64,000 bases of DNA, taken from contig NZ_JBICTU010000032.1 of NCBI RefSeq assembly GCF_043197795.1, positions 1-64,000 on the forward strand, given 5' to 3'. A program made the translations under genes and the position numbers. A model generated the notes under the pieces. That model was not told the DNA's origin and did not search any database. It saw nothing but the letters and a program-made list of their open reading frames with translations. This document shows positions 25,164 through 33,667 of this stretch, piece by piece. The stretch comes from Sphaerisporangium sp040649355 (GTDB taxonomy: Bacteria > Actinomycetota > Actinomycetes > Streptosporangiales > Streptosporangiaceae). How positions within the stretch are numbered: the stretch's first letter is position 1; each line of letters starts with the position of its first letter.

Positions 25164-26141
25164 ATGTACATGAAGAGGCTGTGCGGCGTGCTGGTCACCG
25201 GCGTCCTCGCCGCCGGCCTGGCCGCCTGCTCGTCCGAGCCGGGCAAGCCAGGCGCGGCCACCGGCGACGGGCGGTACACGATCGGCGTCGCCAACTTCCT
25301 GCTGAGCGGCCCCTACTTCAGCGGCATGGACAAGGCGATCGCCGCCCAGGCCAAGAAGAAGGGCAACGTCGAGGTCATCAGCACCGACGCCAACGGCGAC
25401 GCGGCCAAGCTCGCGTCCAACGTGGAGGACCTGCTGAGCAAGAACGTCGACGCCGTCATCATCTCCGGCGGCCCGCTGGAGTCCGCGCCGGCGGCGCTGA
25501 ACGCCATCAAGGCGGCCGGCAAGCCGGTGGTCCTGGTGGACCGCAAGTTCCAGACCGGCGAGTACACGAGCTGGATCGGCCCCGACAACGAGGCGATCGG
25601 CAGGCAGGACGGCGAGTTCATCGCCGGGAAGCTCCCCGGCGGAGGCAAGGTCGCCATCATCAAGGGCGGGCCCGCCGACAACAGCATCGGCCTCGCCCGT
25701 ACCAACGGGGTCAAGTCGGTCCTGCGGGGCAAGCCGTCGATCACCCTCGTCGAGGCCCCCGACTTCGGCAACTGGGGATCGGACGGCGGGCTGTCGGTGA
25801 TGGAGAGCCTGCTGGCCACCAACGCCGACGTCGACGCGGTGTTCTGCGAGAACGACGCGATGTGCCTCGGCGCCCAGCGCGCCATCGCCGACGCCGGGAA
25901 GTCCAAGCAGGTCATCATCGCCGGCGTCGACGGGCAGGCCGAGGCGCTCAAGGCGATCCTGGACGGCACCAACTACGCCGTCACGGGCCTCAACGACGCC
26001 GACATCATCGGCGGAAAGGGCCTGGACCGGGCGGTGGAGATCCTGAGCGGCGCCACCGTGGAGAAGGACACGGTGGTCCCCTCCCCCATGGTCACCAAGG
26101 AGAACGCGGCACAGTACTACGACCCCAACGGCGCCTTCTGA
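25164..26141 (+). CDS. sugar ABC transporter substrate-binding lipoprotein
   Basis: 325 residues, ATG behind CGGAGG. The signal peptide ends in a lipobox LAAC at residues 19-22, so the mature protein is lipid-anchored outside the membrane. The body is a periplasmic-binding-protein-type I (RbsB/XylF-like) domain: IGVANFLLSGPYFSGMDKAI, STDANGDAAKLASNVEDLL, NVDAVIISGG and a second lobe with AVFCENDAMCLGA and VIIAGVDGQAEAL. It delivers a monosaccharide or small polyol to the permease. Aromatic and Asn/Asp residues at the cleft resemble the ribose group, but the ligand is not predictable. A 120-bp gap separates it from the secreted protein gene downstream. Confidence 0.92.
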   Translation: MYMKRLCGVLVTGVLAAGLAACSSEPGKPGAATGDGRYTIGVANFLLSGPYFSGMDKAIAAQAKKKGNVEVISTDANGDAAKLASNVEDLLSKNVDAVIISGGPLESAPAALNAIKAAGKPVVLVDRKFQTGEYTSWIGPDNEAIGRQDGEFIAGKLPGGGKVAIIKGGPADNSIGLARTNGVKSVLRGKPSITLVEAPDFGNWGSDGGLSVMESLLATNADVDAVFCENDAMCLGAQRAIADAGKSKQVIIAGVDGQAEALKAILDGTNYAVTGLNDADIIGGKGLDRAVEILSGATVEKDTVVPSPMVTKENAAQYYDPNGAF

Positions 26142-26261
26142 GGGAGGTTTTCGAACTCCACGCCCCCGGTCGGGTGGCGGGCGGCGACGCCACCACGACC
26201 GCCCGCGCGGGACGCCACTCGCGTCACGCGCCTCACCCCCGTCTACCGAAGGACACCACTC

Positions 26262-28127
26262 ATGCGACAAACCGTCAGACGAGTCGTGCACGGGGCTGCC
26301 ATCGCCGCGGCCACCTCAAGCCTCGTGATCGTGGGCTCGCTCACCTCGGGCGCGCCCGCCACGGGCGCCACCGCCCCCGGCCCCGCCGCCAAGGGCGTGG
26401 CGGCCGACGACCCGACCCGCCCCGGCTGGACCCTGCTCTACAACGAGGACTTCTCGACGCCGCTGACCGGGGCGAGCACCCCGTGGGTCAAGGAGACCTA
26501 CAGCTCCCCCTTCGACACCATCACCGACGACGCCGGCCAGTGGTACAAGAACGACTACGGGCCCGCGTGGACGACCGCGTTCAACTCCTTCTCCACCTAC
26601 CGCAAGGACTTCAAGGTCGGGAAGGACGGCTGGCTCACGGCCTCGCTGTCGGCCCGCGACTTCAACAAGGACGGCGTCATCGAGTCCCCGCCGTCGATCA
26701 CCACGCAGGCCCTCGGCAGCGAGCACGTCGCGGTGCTCAACGTGCCGGAGTCGACCGGCGGGGCCATCTTCCGGCCCACCAACAAGCTGCCCGAGCAGTA
26801 CCGCATCGAGTACAAGCTCAAGACCCTCGACTTCGGCGGCAAGCGCAACGGCACGATCGACTACGGCGGACGGACCAACGGCTACAGCACCACGGGCTGC
26901 AAGACGCAGCACCCGTGGGGCGAGGGCTCGAAGTCGCCCGGCTGGAGCGGGGACGCGTCGGTGCCCTACTGCCAGTGGCAGGACGTGCGGCAGGGGCCGT
27001 ACGGGTACAACGGCTACCACTTCCTGTCGATCGTCGACTTCGCCAACCCGGCGCCCCGCAACAACCACTTCTGGCACTACCACCGCAAGGTGCTCATGGA
27101 CGCCTTCTCCCAGCACCCCGACCGGGTGGGCACCGGCACGGGCGGGCGGGTGTGCAACTCGGCCACGAACCAGTACTACAACTACCGCGACAGCAGCTTC
27201 AACACCGTCAACATGTGGATCAGCGGGATGCCCAACTGGACCCCGGGCCCCGGCGGCCTGCCCGGCAACTCCCAGTGGTTCATGACGAGCTGCTCCGGCG
27301 GCGTCGCCGAGCAGCAGCTCTCGTCGGCGGCGGAGCTCCAGCCCGAGCTCATGCCGAACCAGTTCTACACCTTCGCGATCGAACGTGACGCCACCGGCTA
27401 CACGCTGGAGGCCAGCGGGAACTTCGCCCGCGCGGGTCAGAGGACCCTGCGCTTCCACCGCGACTTCGTGGTGGGCAACGACCCGATCTGGCACTACAAC
27501 GTCAAGGCGAGTGAGTACGACGGCCGGTTCAACGGGAACCTGGTGCAGAACGACGCCCACGGCAGCACCACCTGGCCGAACCAGTGGCCATCGGGCTCGG
27601 CCTACCCCGACTACTTCGTGATCGGAGACCTGTACACCAACGTCTACGAAGGCAGTGCGAGCCTGACCGACATCCGCCTCTACGTGCCCGGCCAGACCGG
27701 CGGGACCAACCTCGCGCTGAACAAGCCGGCCACCGCCGACAGCCAGTGCGCGGCGAACGAGGCGCCGGCCAAGGCCGTCAACGGCACCGTGTCGGGCGGC
27801 CCGACGGACAAGTGGTGTTCCCTCGGATCGAGCAAGTGGCTGCGCGTCGACCTGCAGGCGGCCACGACGCTGCGGCGCTTCGTCGTGCGCCACTCCGGCG
27901 CGGGCGGTGAGAAGACGAGCTGGAACACCCGCGACTTCGACATCCAGGTGAGCACCGACGGGACGACGTGGTCCACGGTGGCGTCGGCGCGCGGCAACAC
28001 CGCCGACGTAACCACCCACACCGTCTCGCCGGTCACCGCCCGCTACGTACGGCTGAACGTCCTCACCCCGACGAGCGACAGCGACACCGCGGCGAGGATC
28101 TACGAACTGGAGGCCTACGCGTCCTGA
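26262..28127 (+). CDS. secreted jelly-roll protein with C-terminal F5/8 type C domain
   Basis: 621 residues. Signal peptide of ~45 residues (arginine-rich start, AAIAAATSSLVIVG core, alanine-rich cleavage region). Residues ~50-475 look like a concanavalin A-like jelly-roll (NEDFSTPL, GGAIFRPTNKLPEQYRIEY, WHYNVKASEYDGRFNGN), with four or more cysteines for disulfides. I cannot assign it to a known glycoside hydrolase family. Residues ~480-621 form an F5/8 type C (discoidin, CBM32-like) domain: NLALNKPATADSQC, KWLRVDLQAATTLRRFVVRH, RYVRLNVLTPT. Located downstream of the sugar ABC transporter, it may bind or cleave a polysaccharide whose sugar is then imported. Start supported by GAAGGA before the ATG. 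Confidence 0.75.
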   Translation: MRQTVRRVVHGAAIAAATSSLVIVGSLTSGAPATGATAPGPAAKGVAADDPTRPGWTLLYNEDFSTPLTGASTPWVKETYSSPFDTITDDAGQWYKNDYGPAWTTAFNSFSTYRKDFKVGKDGWLTASLSARDFNKDGVIESPPSITTQALGSEHVAVLNVPESTGGAIFRPTNKLPEQYRIEYKLKTLDFGGKRNGTIDYGGRTNGYSTTGCKTQHPWGEGSKSPGWSGDASVPYCQWQDVRQGPYGYNGYHFLSIVDFANPAPRNNHFWHYHRKVLMDAFSQHPDRVGTGTGGRVCNSATNQYYNYRDSSFNTVNMWISGMPNWTPGPGGLPGNSQWFMTSCSGGVAEQQLSSAAELQPELMPNQFYTFAIERDATGYTLEASGNFARAGQRTLRFHRDFVVGNDPIWHYNVKASEYDGRFNGNLVQNDAHGSTTWPNQWPSGSAYPDYFVIGDLYTNVYEGSASLTDIRLYVPGQTGGTNLALNKPATADSQCAANEAPAKAVNGTVSGGPTDKWCSLGSSKWLRVDLQAATTLRRFVVRHSGAGGEKTSWNTRDFDIQVSTDGTTWSTVASARGNTADVTTHTVSPVTARYVRLNVLTPTSDSDTAARIYELEAYAS

Positions 28128-28155
28128 CCCGGCGCGGCCCACGGCGCCGCCCCGG

Positions 28156-28566
28156 TCAGCCCCGTGCGGGTGGCGAGGTGCTTCCGCCGCGACACCCCTC
28201 GGGGGTCCGCGCGCGCAGGGCGGCCAGGGCGTCGGCGCGGGTGGGCTGGACGGCGAAGAACCGCGCCAGGCCGGTGGTCTGGAAGATCCTCACCAGGCGG
28301 GGGTGCAGGTCGGTCAGGGAGATCACGCCCCCGCGCTCGCCGACCAGGGTGCGCAGGGCCAGGAAGATGCGGATCCCGGTGGAGTCGCAGAAGCTCAGCT
28401 CGCCCAGGTCGAGCACCAGGCACCGGTGCTCGTCGGTCAGCAGGGCCAGGATCCGCTCGCGCAGCGACTCGGCGTTGGTGTAGTCCAGCTCGCCGCTCAG
28501 GGCGACGATGAGCGTCCAGGGCAGGGTGTCGTCGGGGTGCGGGACGAGGTGGACGGCAGCGGTCAC
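28156..28566 (-). CDS. STAS domain anti-sigma factor antagonist
   Basis: 136 residues from the GTG at 28566 with GAAGGTG upstream; the frame extends further but without protein-like sequence. The STAS domain has VALSGELDYTNAESLRERI, LVLDLGELSFCDSTGIRIF with the phosphorylatable Ser in DSTG, and a C-terminal helix LVRIFQTTGLARFF. Proteins of this SpoIIAA/RsbV type bind a kinase/anti-sigma factor when unphosphorylated and so free a stress or development sigma factor. No kinase or sigma gene is adjacent, so it is an orphan antagonist, as is common in actinomycetes. It is convergent with the secreted protein gene and divergent from the sirtuin gene. Confidence 0.88.
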   Translation of the reverse strand: MTAAVHLVPHPDDTLPWTLIVALSGELDYTNAESLRERILALLTDEHRCLVLDLGELSFCDSTGIRIFLALRTLVGERGGVISLTDLHPRLVRIFQTTGLARFFAVQPTRADALAALRARTPEGCRGGSTSPPARG

Positions 28567-28793
28567 GGGACACCTTCGGGGCGGGAAAGGGGACGTCGGG
28601 CGCGAGGGCGGCTGTGTCGTCCGCCGGACCGGGCCCGCGGCCGGCCGGTGCTCGCGTGATGGCATGGCCGGGGGGGCACGGGCTCCCGCCAGCGTAGCGG
28701 CCAGGACCGGCGGGCGCTCGCCCCCGAGCAGGGGTTGGGGAACCCTTGGGCTCCCGATTCCGAGCACCGCGGATGATGGGGCAGCATGGGTAG

Positions 28794-29654
28794 GTGACCG
28801 AGAACACCGACCTGCTGGCGGATCTGCTGGCGGCGGGCGATGTCGTGGTGCTCAGCGGGGCGGGGATCTCGACGGAGTCGGGGATCCCCGACTACCGGGG
28901 GCCCAGCGGGGCCCTGGTCCGGCACACCCCGATGACCTACCAGACCTTCGTCGGCGATCCGGCGGCGAGGCGGCGCTACTGGGCCAGGAGCCACCTCGGA
29001 TGGCGGGCCGTGGCGCGGGCGAGGCCCAACGACGGCCACCGCGCCGTCGCCCGCCTCCAGCGGGACGGCCTGGTGGCGGGCATCGTCACGCAGAACGTCG
29101 ACGGCCTGCACCAGGCGGGGGGCGCGCGGGACGTGGTCGAGCTGCACGGCAGCCTGGGCCAGGTGGTGTGCCTCGGCTGCGGCGATCTCAGCTCGCGGGA
29201 GGAGCTGGACCGCCGCCTGAGGGAGGCGAACCCGTGGTTCGACGCCCGGGTGACGGCGATCAACCCCGACGGCGACGTCGACCTGCGCGACGAGGAGGTC
29301 GACGGCTTCCGGATCGTCGGATGCGCGGCGTGCGACGGCGGGACGCTGAAGCCGGACGTCGTGTTCTTCGGCGAGACCGTCCCCGCCGAGCGCGTCCACG
29401 AGTGCTTCGCCCTCGTGGAGAGCGCCCGTGCGCTGCTGGTGCTGGGATCGTCGCTGACGGTGATGTCGGGCCGCCGGTTCGTGCTCCGGGCGGCGAAGCT
29501 CGGCATTCCCGTGGCGATCGTCAACCAGGGCCCGACCCGCGGGGACGGTCACGCCGCGCTGACCGTCGACGCCCCGCTGGGCGTGGTCCTTCCCGAGCTG
29601 GTGCGCCTCACGAGGCTCGCCTTCGACGCGCGCCGGTCCGGCCCGCCCCGCTGA
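28794..29654 (+). CDS. Sir2-family NAD-dependent protein deacylase
   Basis: 286 residues with a GTG start. Sirtuin motifs are in order: SGAGISTESGIPDYRG (NAD binding), TQNVDGLHQ, the catalytic histidine in VELHGSL, a zinc site formed by CLGCG and GCAACDGG, KPDVVFFGE, and LGSSLTVMSG. It removes acyl groups from lysines using NAD, giving O-acyl-ADP-ribose and nicotinamide. Size and motif spacing are normal for bacterial class II/III-like members. It is divergently arranged with the STAS gene over a 227-bp gap and followed 93 bp later by a sensor kinase gene. Targets are unknown; in actinomycetes acetyl-CoA synthetases are typical. Confidence 0.92.
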   Translation: MTENTDLLADLLAAGDVVVLSGAGISTESGIPDYRGPSGALVRHTPMTYQTFVGDPAARRRYWARSHLGWRAVARARPNDGHRAVARLQRDGLVAGIVTQNVDGLHQAGGARDVVELHGSLGQVVCLGCGDLSSREELDRRLREANPWFDARVTAINPDGDVDLRDEEVDGFRIVGCAACDGGTLKPDVVFFGETVPAERVHECFALVESARALLVLGSSLTVMSGRRFVLRAAKLGIPVAIVNQGPTRGDGHAALTVDAPLGVVLPELVRLTRLAFDARRSGPPR

Positions 29655-29747
29655 CCGGGGGCCCACGCCGGGCCGTACGACCGGGACACCGAGCCGGGGA
29701 CCAAGGTCGGTTCAGAGGCGTTTGACCAGCTCACGTAACTTGAAGGT

Positions 29748-31112
29748 ATGGGTCTATCGCCACTGAGGCTGCGCCCACGGTCGATCCGGGGACGGATCAC
29801 GCTGTTGACCATGTTGATCACCGCCCTGATCCTGGTACCGATGGCGCTGATCATGAGCACGGTCATCCAGCAGATGTTCACCGACTCGGTATGGCACGAC
29901 ACCAGGGAGGAAGCCAGCGCGGTCGCGGCCGCCATCCACGCCGGGCGCCTGCCCAAGCTGATCGTGCCCGTGGTTCCCGGCATCGACCTGGTACAGGTCG
30001 TGGGACCGGACCGGAAGGTCATCGCCGCCTCCGGCGCCGCCAAGGGAAGTCGTCCGGTCAGCACGGTGTGGCCCAGCCCGGATGATCCGATCAAGGACCT
30101 GCAGACCTGCTTGAATCCCCAGCCGGGCTGCCTGCGCCTCACCGCGCTGCGGACCGGGGCGATGCCGAGCTCCTCTGTCGTCTACGCCGGCCAGCGGGCC
30201 TCCAGCATCCAGTCCACGGGATTCATCGTCACCCTCGTGGGCGTCCAGACGGCCGCGCTCATCGCGCTTGCGGGCTGGACCACCTGGAAGGTCATCGGCC
30301 AGACGTTGCGGCCCGTCGACAGCATCCGGTCCCAGCTCGCCCAGATCACCTTCCAGGACCTCAGCGGCCGGGTCCCCCAGCCCCCCGGGGACGACGAGGT
30401 CGCCAAGCTGGCCCGTACGGCCAACCGCACCCTTGGCCGGCTGGAGCAGGCCGTGCAGGTGCGGCGCCAGTTCGTCACCGACGCCTCCCACGAGCTGCGC
30501 ACCCCGCTGGCCGGGTTGCGCCTGCAACTGGAGGAGGCCCAGATGCATCCCGAGGAGACCGAGCTGGAGGAACTGCTCCCCCGCATGCTCGGTGACGTGG
30601 AGCGCCTGCAGCAGATCGTGACCGATCTGCTCTATCTGGCCGGGGTCGAGAGCGCCGTGCCCGTCATGCGAAAGCAGGTGGATCTCGGCGAACTGGTCCG
30701 CATGGCGCTGGACCACCGCAACGACCGGCTTCCCACCAAGCTCTCGCTGGAGGACGGGGTGATCGTGAACGTCGTGCAGAGCCAGCTCAACCGGGCGCTG
30801 GCCAACCTGCTGGACAACGCCCAGCGGCACGCCGAGGGCACGGTGGCGGTGGAGGTGTTCCGGGAGGGGGACACCGCCGTGCTGGCGGTCTCCGACGACG
30901 GCGCCGGGGTCGCCGACTCCGACCGCGAAAGGATCTTCGAGCGCTTCACCCGGCTGGACGCCTCCCGCAGCCGCGACCGCGGCGGCACGGGCCTCGGCCT
31001 CGCCATCGCCCGCGACGTGGCCCGCGCCCACGCCGGGACCATCCAGGTGCTGCGCTCCCCCTCCGGGGGCGCGCGGTTCGAGGTCCGGCTCCCCCTCTCC
31101 GGAGTCTCCTAG
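29748..31112 (+). CDS. orphan sensor histidine kinase
   Basis: 454 residues. Transmembrane helices at ~18-40 and ~157-178 enclose an external sensor domain of ~115 residues with one pair of cysteines (LQTCLNPQPGC). HAMP follows at ~180-235, HisKA with the phospho-acceptor His248 in DASHELRTPL, and the ATPase domain with the N box LANLLDNAQRHA, G1 DDGAGV and G2 GGTGLGLAIA. It should autophosphorylate and pass phosphate to a response regulator, but no regulator gene is adjacent on either side, which is unusual for this OmpR-associated kinase type. A 16-bp palindrome begins inside its TAG stop codon. The start ATG follows TTGAAGG. Confidence 0.9.
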   Translation: MGLSPLRLRPRSIRGRITLLTMLITALILVPMALIMSTVIQQMFTDSVWHDTREEASAVAAAIHAGRLPKLIVPVVPGIDLVQVVGPDRKVIAASGAAKGSRPVSTVWPSPDDPIKDLQTCLNPQPGCLRLTALRTGAMPSSSVVYAGQRASSIQSTGFIVTLVGVQTAALIALAGWTTWKVIGQTLRPVDSIRSQLAQITFQDLSGRVPQPPGDDEVAKLARTANRTLGRLEQAVQVRRQFVTDASHELRTPLAGLRLQLEEAQMHPEETELEELLPRMLGDVERLQQIVTDLLYLAGVESAVPVMRKQVDLGELVRMALDHRNDRLPTKLSLEDGVIVNVVQSQLNRALANLLDNAQRHAEGTVAVEVFREGDTAVLAVSDDGAGVADSDRERIFERFTRLDASRSRDRGGTGLGLAIARDVARAHAGTIQVLRSPSGGARFEVRLPLSGVS

Positions 31113-31126
31113 CCGCGGCCGCGGCT
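31111..31126. repeat. 16-bp perfect palindrome at the kinase stop codon
   Basis: AGCCGCGGCCGCGGCT, perfectly self-complementary, overlapping the TAG of the histidine kinase gene. It lies in the 58-bp gap between convergent genes and may help end transcription, but there is no separate loop and no T tract. Confidence 0.35.
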
Positions 31127-31170
31127 CGCACGCGAGGTCATCTTCCGGTCGAGGGCCGGGCGGTCCCCGG

Positions 31171-31752
31171 TCAGTTCAGCTCGCCGAGCATCTGCCTCAC
31201 CTGTGCGGAGCGTGACTGGTCGATCCGGCGGGCGAAGCTCTCGACCTCGGCGTTCATGCCCGTGCCGATCTCCGTGCGCGCCATCTCTATGGCGTTGGTC
31301 TGGTGGGCGATCATCACGTTGAGAAACCTGCGCTCGAACTCGACGCCGGTCATCTTCCCCAACGTGGTGATCTCCTCCGGGCTGGTGGCGTGCAGGCCGC
31401 CGTGGGCCTCGTGCGCGCGGACGTCCACCGTCAGGGGGCGGCCCCAGCCGAGCAGCCACGCGGTCATGGCCCGTACCTCGTCGCCCTGGGTGGCCTCGAC
31501 CGCCGTCGCCAGGGTCCTCACCTCGCCCCGTACGGCCCGGGTCCTCGCCAGGCCGGCCATCGCCATCCCCTGGCGGTGGTGCGGGATCATCATCTGCAGG
31601 AACATCACGTCCGCGTCGTTGACCGGCCCGGTCGCGGCGGGCGCCGAGGTGCCGCCCGCGGGTCGCGATCCGGGGGTGGCCGTGGCGGCGGCGCAGGCGG
31701 GAAGGGCCAGCAGGCTCACCGCGGCGACGAGGGCGAGTGCGGCGCGTCTCAT
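31171..31752 (-). CDS. DUF305 family lipoprotein
   Basis: 193 residues. The signal peptide ends with lipobox LPAC (Cys20), so it is a lipid-anchored external protein. A flexible Ala/Pro/Thr-rich stretch follows, then the DUF305 domain: FLQMMIPHHRQGMAMAGLA and FLNVMIAHQTNAIEMART, the two paired helices with M-x2-H-H and H-Q patterns. DUF305 is a ferritin-like helical domain; its histidines have suggested metal (copper) binding, but the function is not settled. The gene is convergent with the sensor kinase and lies downstream of the LPMO gene, from which a strong hairpin separates it. A role in copper handling for the neighbouring copper-dependent LPMO is conceivable but unproven. Confidence 0.85.
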   Translation of the reverse strand: MRRAALALVAAVSLLALPACAAATATPGSRPAGGTSAPAATGPVNDADVMFLQMMIPHHRQGMAMAGLARTRAVRGEVRTLATAVEATQGDEVRAMTAWLLGWGRPLTVDVRAHEAHGGLHATSPEEITTLGKMTGVEFERRFLNVMIAHQTNAIEMARTEIGTGMNAEVESFARRIDQSRSAQVRQMLGELN

Positions 31753-31806
31753 GTGGTCCGCCTCTCTGGGTTCGGTGACCGGCCTGATCCGAAGGCGTCG
31801 TGGGGA

Positions 31807-31839
31807 GCCGGCCCTTCCGGTGCGTGCGGAAGGGCCGGC
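31807..31839 (-). terminator. strong hairpin after the LPMO gene
   Basis: A perfect 13-bp stem, GCCGGCCCTTCCG against CGGAAGGGCCGGC, with the seven-base loop GTGCGTG, 56 bp past the LPMO stop. There is no T tract, as is usual for actinomycete terminators. It should separate LPMO transcription from the DUF305 gene that follows on the same strand. Confidence 0.75.
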
Positions 31840-31894
31840 GGTCTTCCGGGGGCGCCGCGCCCGGGGACGCGGCGCCCGTCAGCACGTCGGCGGG

Positions 31895-32638
31895 TCAGAC
31901 CCTCTGCCACAGGGCAGGCACGTTCGGCGGCTCCCACCCCGCGAGCGCCGTGTGGGCCTGGATGCACCGGTAGAGCACGCCGTTGTAGGTGACCTGGGCG
32001 CCCACCGCGTAGGCGGTGCCGGCCTTCCACGTTCCACCCGGGGCGGTCGTGGTGGGAGTCGGGGTCGGGGTCGGGGTGGGAGTGCGGGTCGGCGTGGGGC
32101 TCGGGGTGGGCGAGGGGTTGCCACCACCGCCGCCGATCTGCAGGTCGATGCACGAGTAGAAGGCGTTCACCGTGTCGGCGATGTTCCAGATCGCGAGGAC
32201 CTTCTGCCTGCCGCTGAAGCCGGACAGGTTCACGGTGTGCGACACCGTCGCGCCGGGCTGGCGGCCCTGGTCGTCGAACACCGCGACGCGGGTGCCGCCG
32301 ATGTAGTACTCCCAGGTGCTGGTGGCGTGGCGGGCGGTCAGCACCCAGTTGAAGGTGACCGTGGTGCCCACGGAGGTGGCGGGCCACGGCTTGCTCTCAT
32401 CGCTGAGCTGGGCGAACCGGGCGACGCCGCCGTGGCAGTTCCGCTGCCCCTTGGGTCCTTCCACGCTCTGCGGCTCGTAGATGATGTCGCCGCAGTTGGG
32501 GACGACGCCCTGGGCGCACAGGGCCTGCCGGCTCGGCGGCGAGGACACGTAGCCGTGGGCCAGGGCAGGCGAGGCGGCGAACACCGTGATCCCTGCGGTT
32601 AGTAAAGCCGTGGCCACCACCATGATCGTTTTCCGCAT
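31895..32638 (-). CDS. AA10 lytic polysaccharide monooxygenase with CBM5/12 domain
   Basis: 247 residues. The signal peptide (~1-27) is cut before His28, so the mature protein begins HGYV with the N-terminal copper-binding histidine of AA10 LPMOs. The catalytic domain runs to ~170 with the second histidine in TARHATSTWEYY and conserved NCGDIIYEPQSVEG. A Pro/Thr linker (TPTPTPT) leads to a C-terminal CBM5/12-type chitin-binding domain with TWKAGTAYAVGAQVTYNG and the aromatic residues GWEPP and LWQRV. It oxidatively cleaves chitin, or possibly cellulose. The ribosome site AAGGAG and a matching promoter lie upstream. Codon 12, in the signal peptide, is TTA, giving possible bldA dependence. Confidence 0.93.
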   Translation of the reverse strand: MRKTIMVVATALLTAGITVFAASPALAHGYVSSPPSRQALCAQGVVPNCGDIIYEPQSVEGPKGQRNCHGGVARFAQLSDESKPWPATSVGTTVTFNWVLTARHATSTWEYYIGGTRVAVFDDQGRQPGATVSHTVNLSGFSGRQKVLAIWNIADTVNAFYSCIDLQIGGGGGNPSPTPSPTPTRTPTPTPTPTPTTTAPGGTWKAGTAYAVGAQVTYNGVLYRCIQAHTALAGWEPPNVPALWQRV

Positions 32639-32667
32639 GCGGCACTCCTTCGCTGGGGGGTGCCAGA

Positions 32668-32696
32668 AATATAAAGGAAAGTTTCCTAAGAGTAAA
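32668..32696 (-). promoter_or_regulatory. LPMO promoter with palindromic operator in the spacer
   Basis: Reading leftward: TTTACT (-35, 32691-32696), a 17-bp spacer and TATATT (-10, 32668-32673), giving a start about 20 bases before the ATG. The spacer contains the perfect 13-bp inverted repeat AGGAAA-C-TTTCCT (32675-32687). A protein bound there would block polymerase, so repression until substrate is present is likely. The rest of the 344-bp gap to the SRPBCC gene (up to 32982) shows no gene. Confidence 0.7.
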
Positions 32697-32982
32697 TAGC
32701 GCGGCCAGGCGCCTCCGGCCGGACGGCCCGGTCATCCGGCGAGCATGGCGTGAAGCCTAAGGTTGGTTCCCGCGGCCACGATCAGCAGGCACAGCGCGGC
32801 CCCGGCGGGCCGTACGCCCGCTCGACAGGCCGGTAGGCGCCCTCTCTCTCGAAGACCGGCGCCCCTACCCCTTAGACCCCTGCTTTCCGCGCCGAACTAG
32901 CCCCTTACGTGCCTCTGGTCCATCGTAGGAACCAGCGATGGGACGGCACCGCGCGAGGTGCCACGAGAGTGCGGAGGTCATC

Positions 32983-33489
32983 ATGGAGGACTACGGCGTC
33001 ACAGGCATACGCGTGGACCTGGAGACCGTCGTCGACGTCCCGCCGGCGCGGCTGTGGGACCTCGTCACGACCGTGCCCCGTATCGGCGACTGGAGCCCGG
33101 AGTGCGAGCACGGCGCCTGGCTCGACGCCGACCGCTCGGTGCCGGAGGAGGGGACGCTGTTCGAGGGACGCAACCGCCGGGAGGGCCGGGTGTGGACGGT
33201 GACCTGCATGGTCACCGAGGCCGAGCGCCCAAGCTCCTACGCGTGGGTGGTGCTGGACGGCGAGAACGGCCCGGAGTGCCCCTCGTCGCGGTGGCGCTAC
33301 GACCTGGAGCCCGCCGACTCGCCGGACAAGACCCTCGTCCGTCACAGCTTCGAGCACGGCCCCGGCGGCAGCGGCCTGCGCGACATGATCGCCGCCAATC
33401 CCGACATCGCCTCGATCATCATCGAGGTCCGCCTGAACGAGCTGCGCAAGCACATGACCGAGACCCTCGACGCGATGATCCGGGCCTGA
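32983..33489 (+). CDS. SRPBCC (START-like) family protein
   Basis: 168 residues from the ATG at 32983, preceded by GGAGGT; an upstream in-frame ATG at 32938 lacks such a site. The polyketide cyclase/dehydrase-like SRPBCC pattern is clear: VVDVPPARLWDLVTTVPRIG, DWSPECEHGAWLD, SYAWVVLDG, and a long C-terminal helix LNELRKHMTETLDAMI. These proteins have a deep hydrophobic pocket for lipids or polyketides, and many in actinomycetes have no assigned function. It stands alone: the gene to the left is divergent and the large membrane-complex operon to the right is convergent. Confidence 0.85.
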   Translation: MEDYGVTGIRVDLETVVDVPPARLWDLVTTVPRIGDWSPECEHGAWLDADRSVPEEGTLFEGRNRREGRVWTVTCMVTEAERPSSYAWVVLDGENGPECPSSRWRYDLEPADSPDKTLVRHSFEHGPGGSGLRDMIAANPDIASIIIEVRLNELRKHMTETLDAMIRA

Positions 33490-33630
33490 CCCCGCCGATC
33501 AGGCCTCGCCCGGCGTCCGTGACGGCCGCCCCTTTCCCATGGTGAGGGGGCGGTTCATCCGTGTGTCCGCCCAGGAGACGCAGGCGGGGCCTGAAGGAGG
33601 CGATCGAGAACGGCGACCTCTGAGCCACCG

Positions 33631-33667
33631 CCGGGTGGGGCCCGCCCCTCGCCCGGGTCCCACCCGG
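33631..33667. terminator. hairpin between convergent SRPBCC and membrane-complex genes
   Basis: CCGGGTGGG (33631-33639) pairs perfectly with CCCACCCGG (33659-33667) around a 19-base GC-rich loop that can itself pair partly. It touches the stop codon of the leftward operon at 33668 and can serve both convergent transcripts. Confidence 0.5.
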
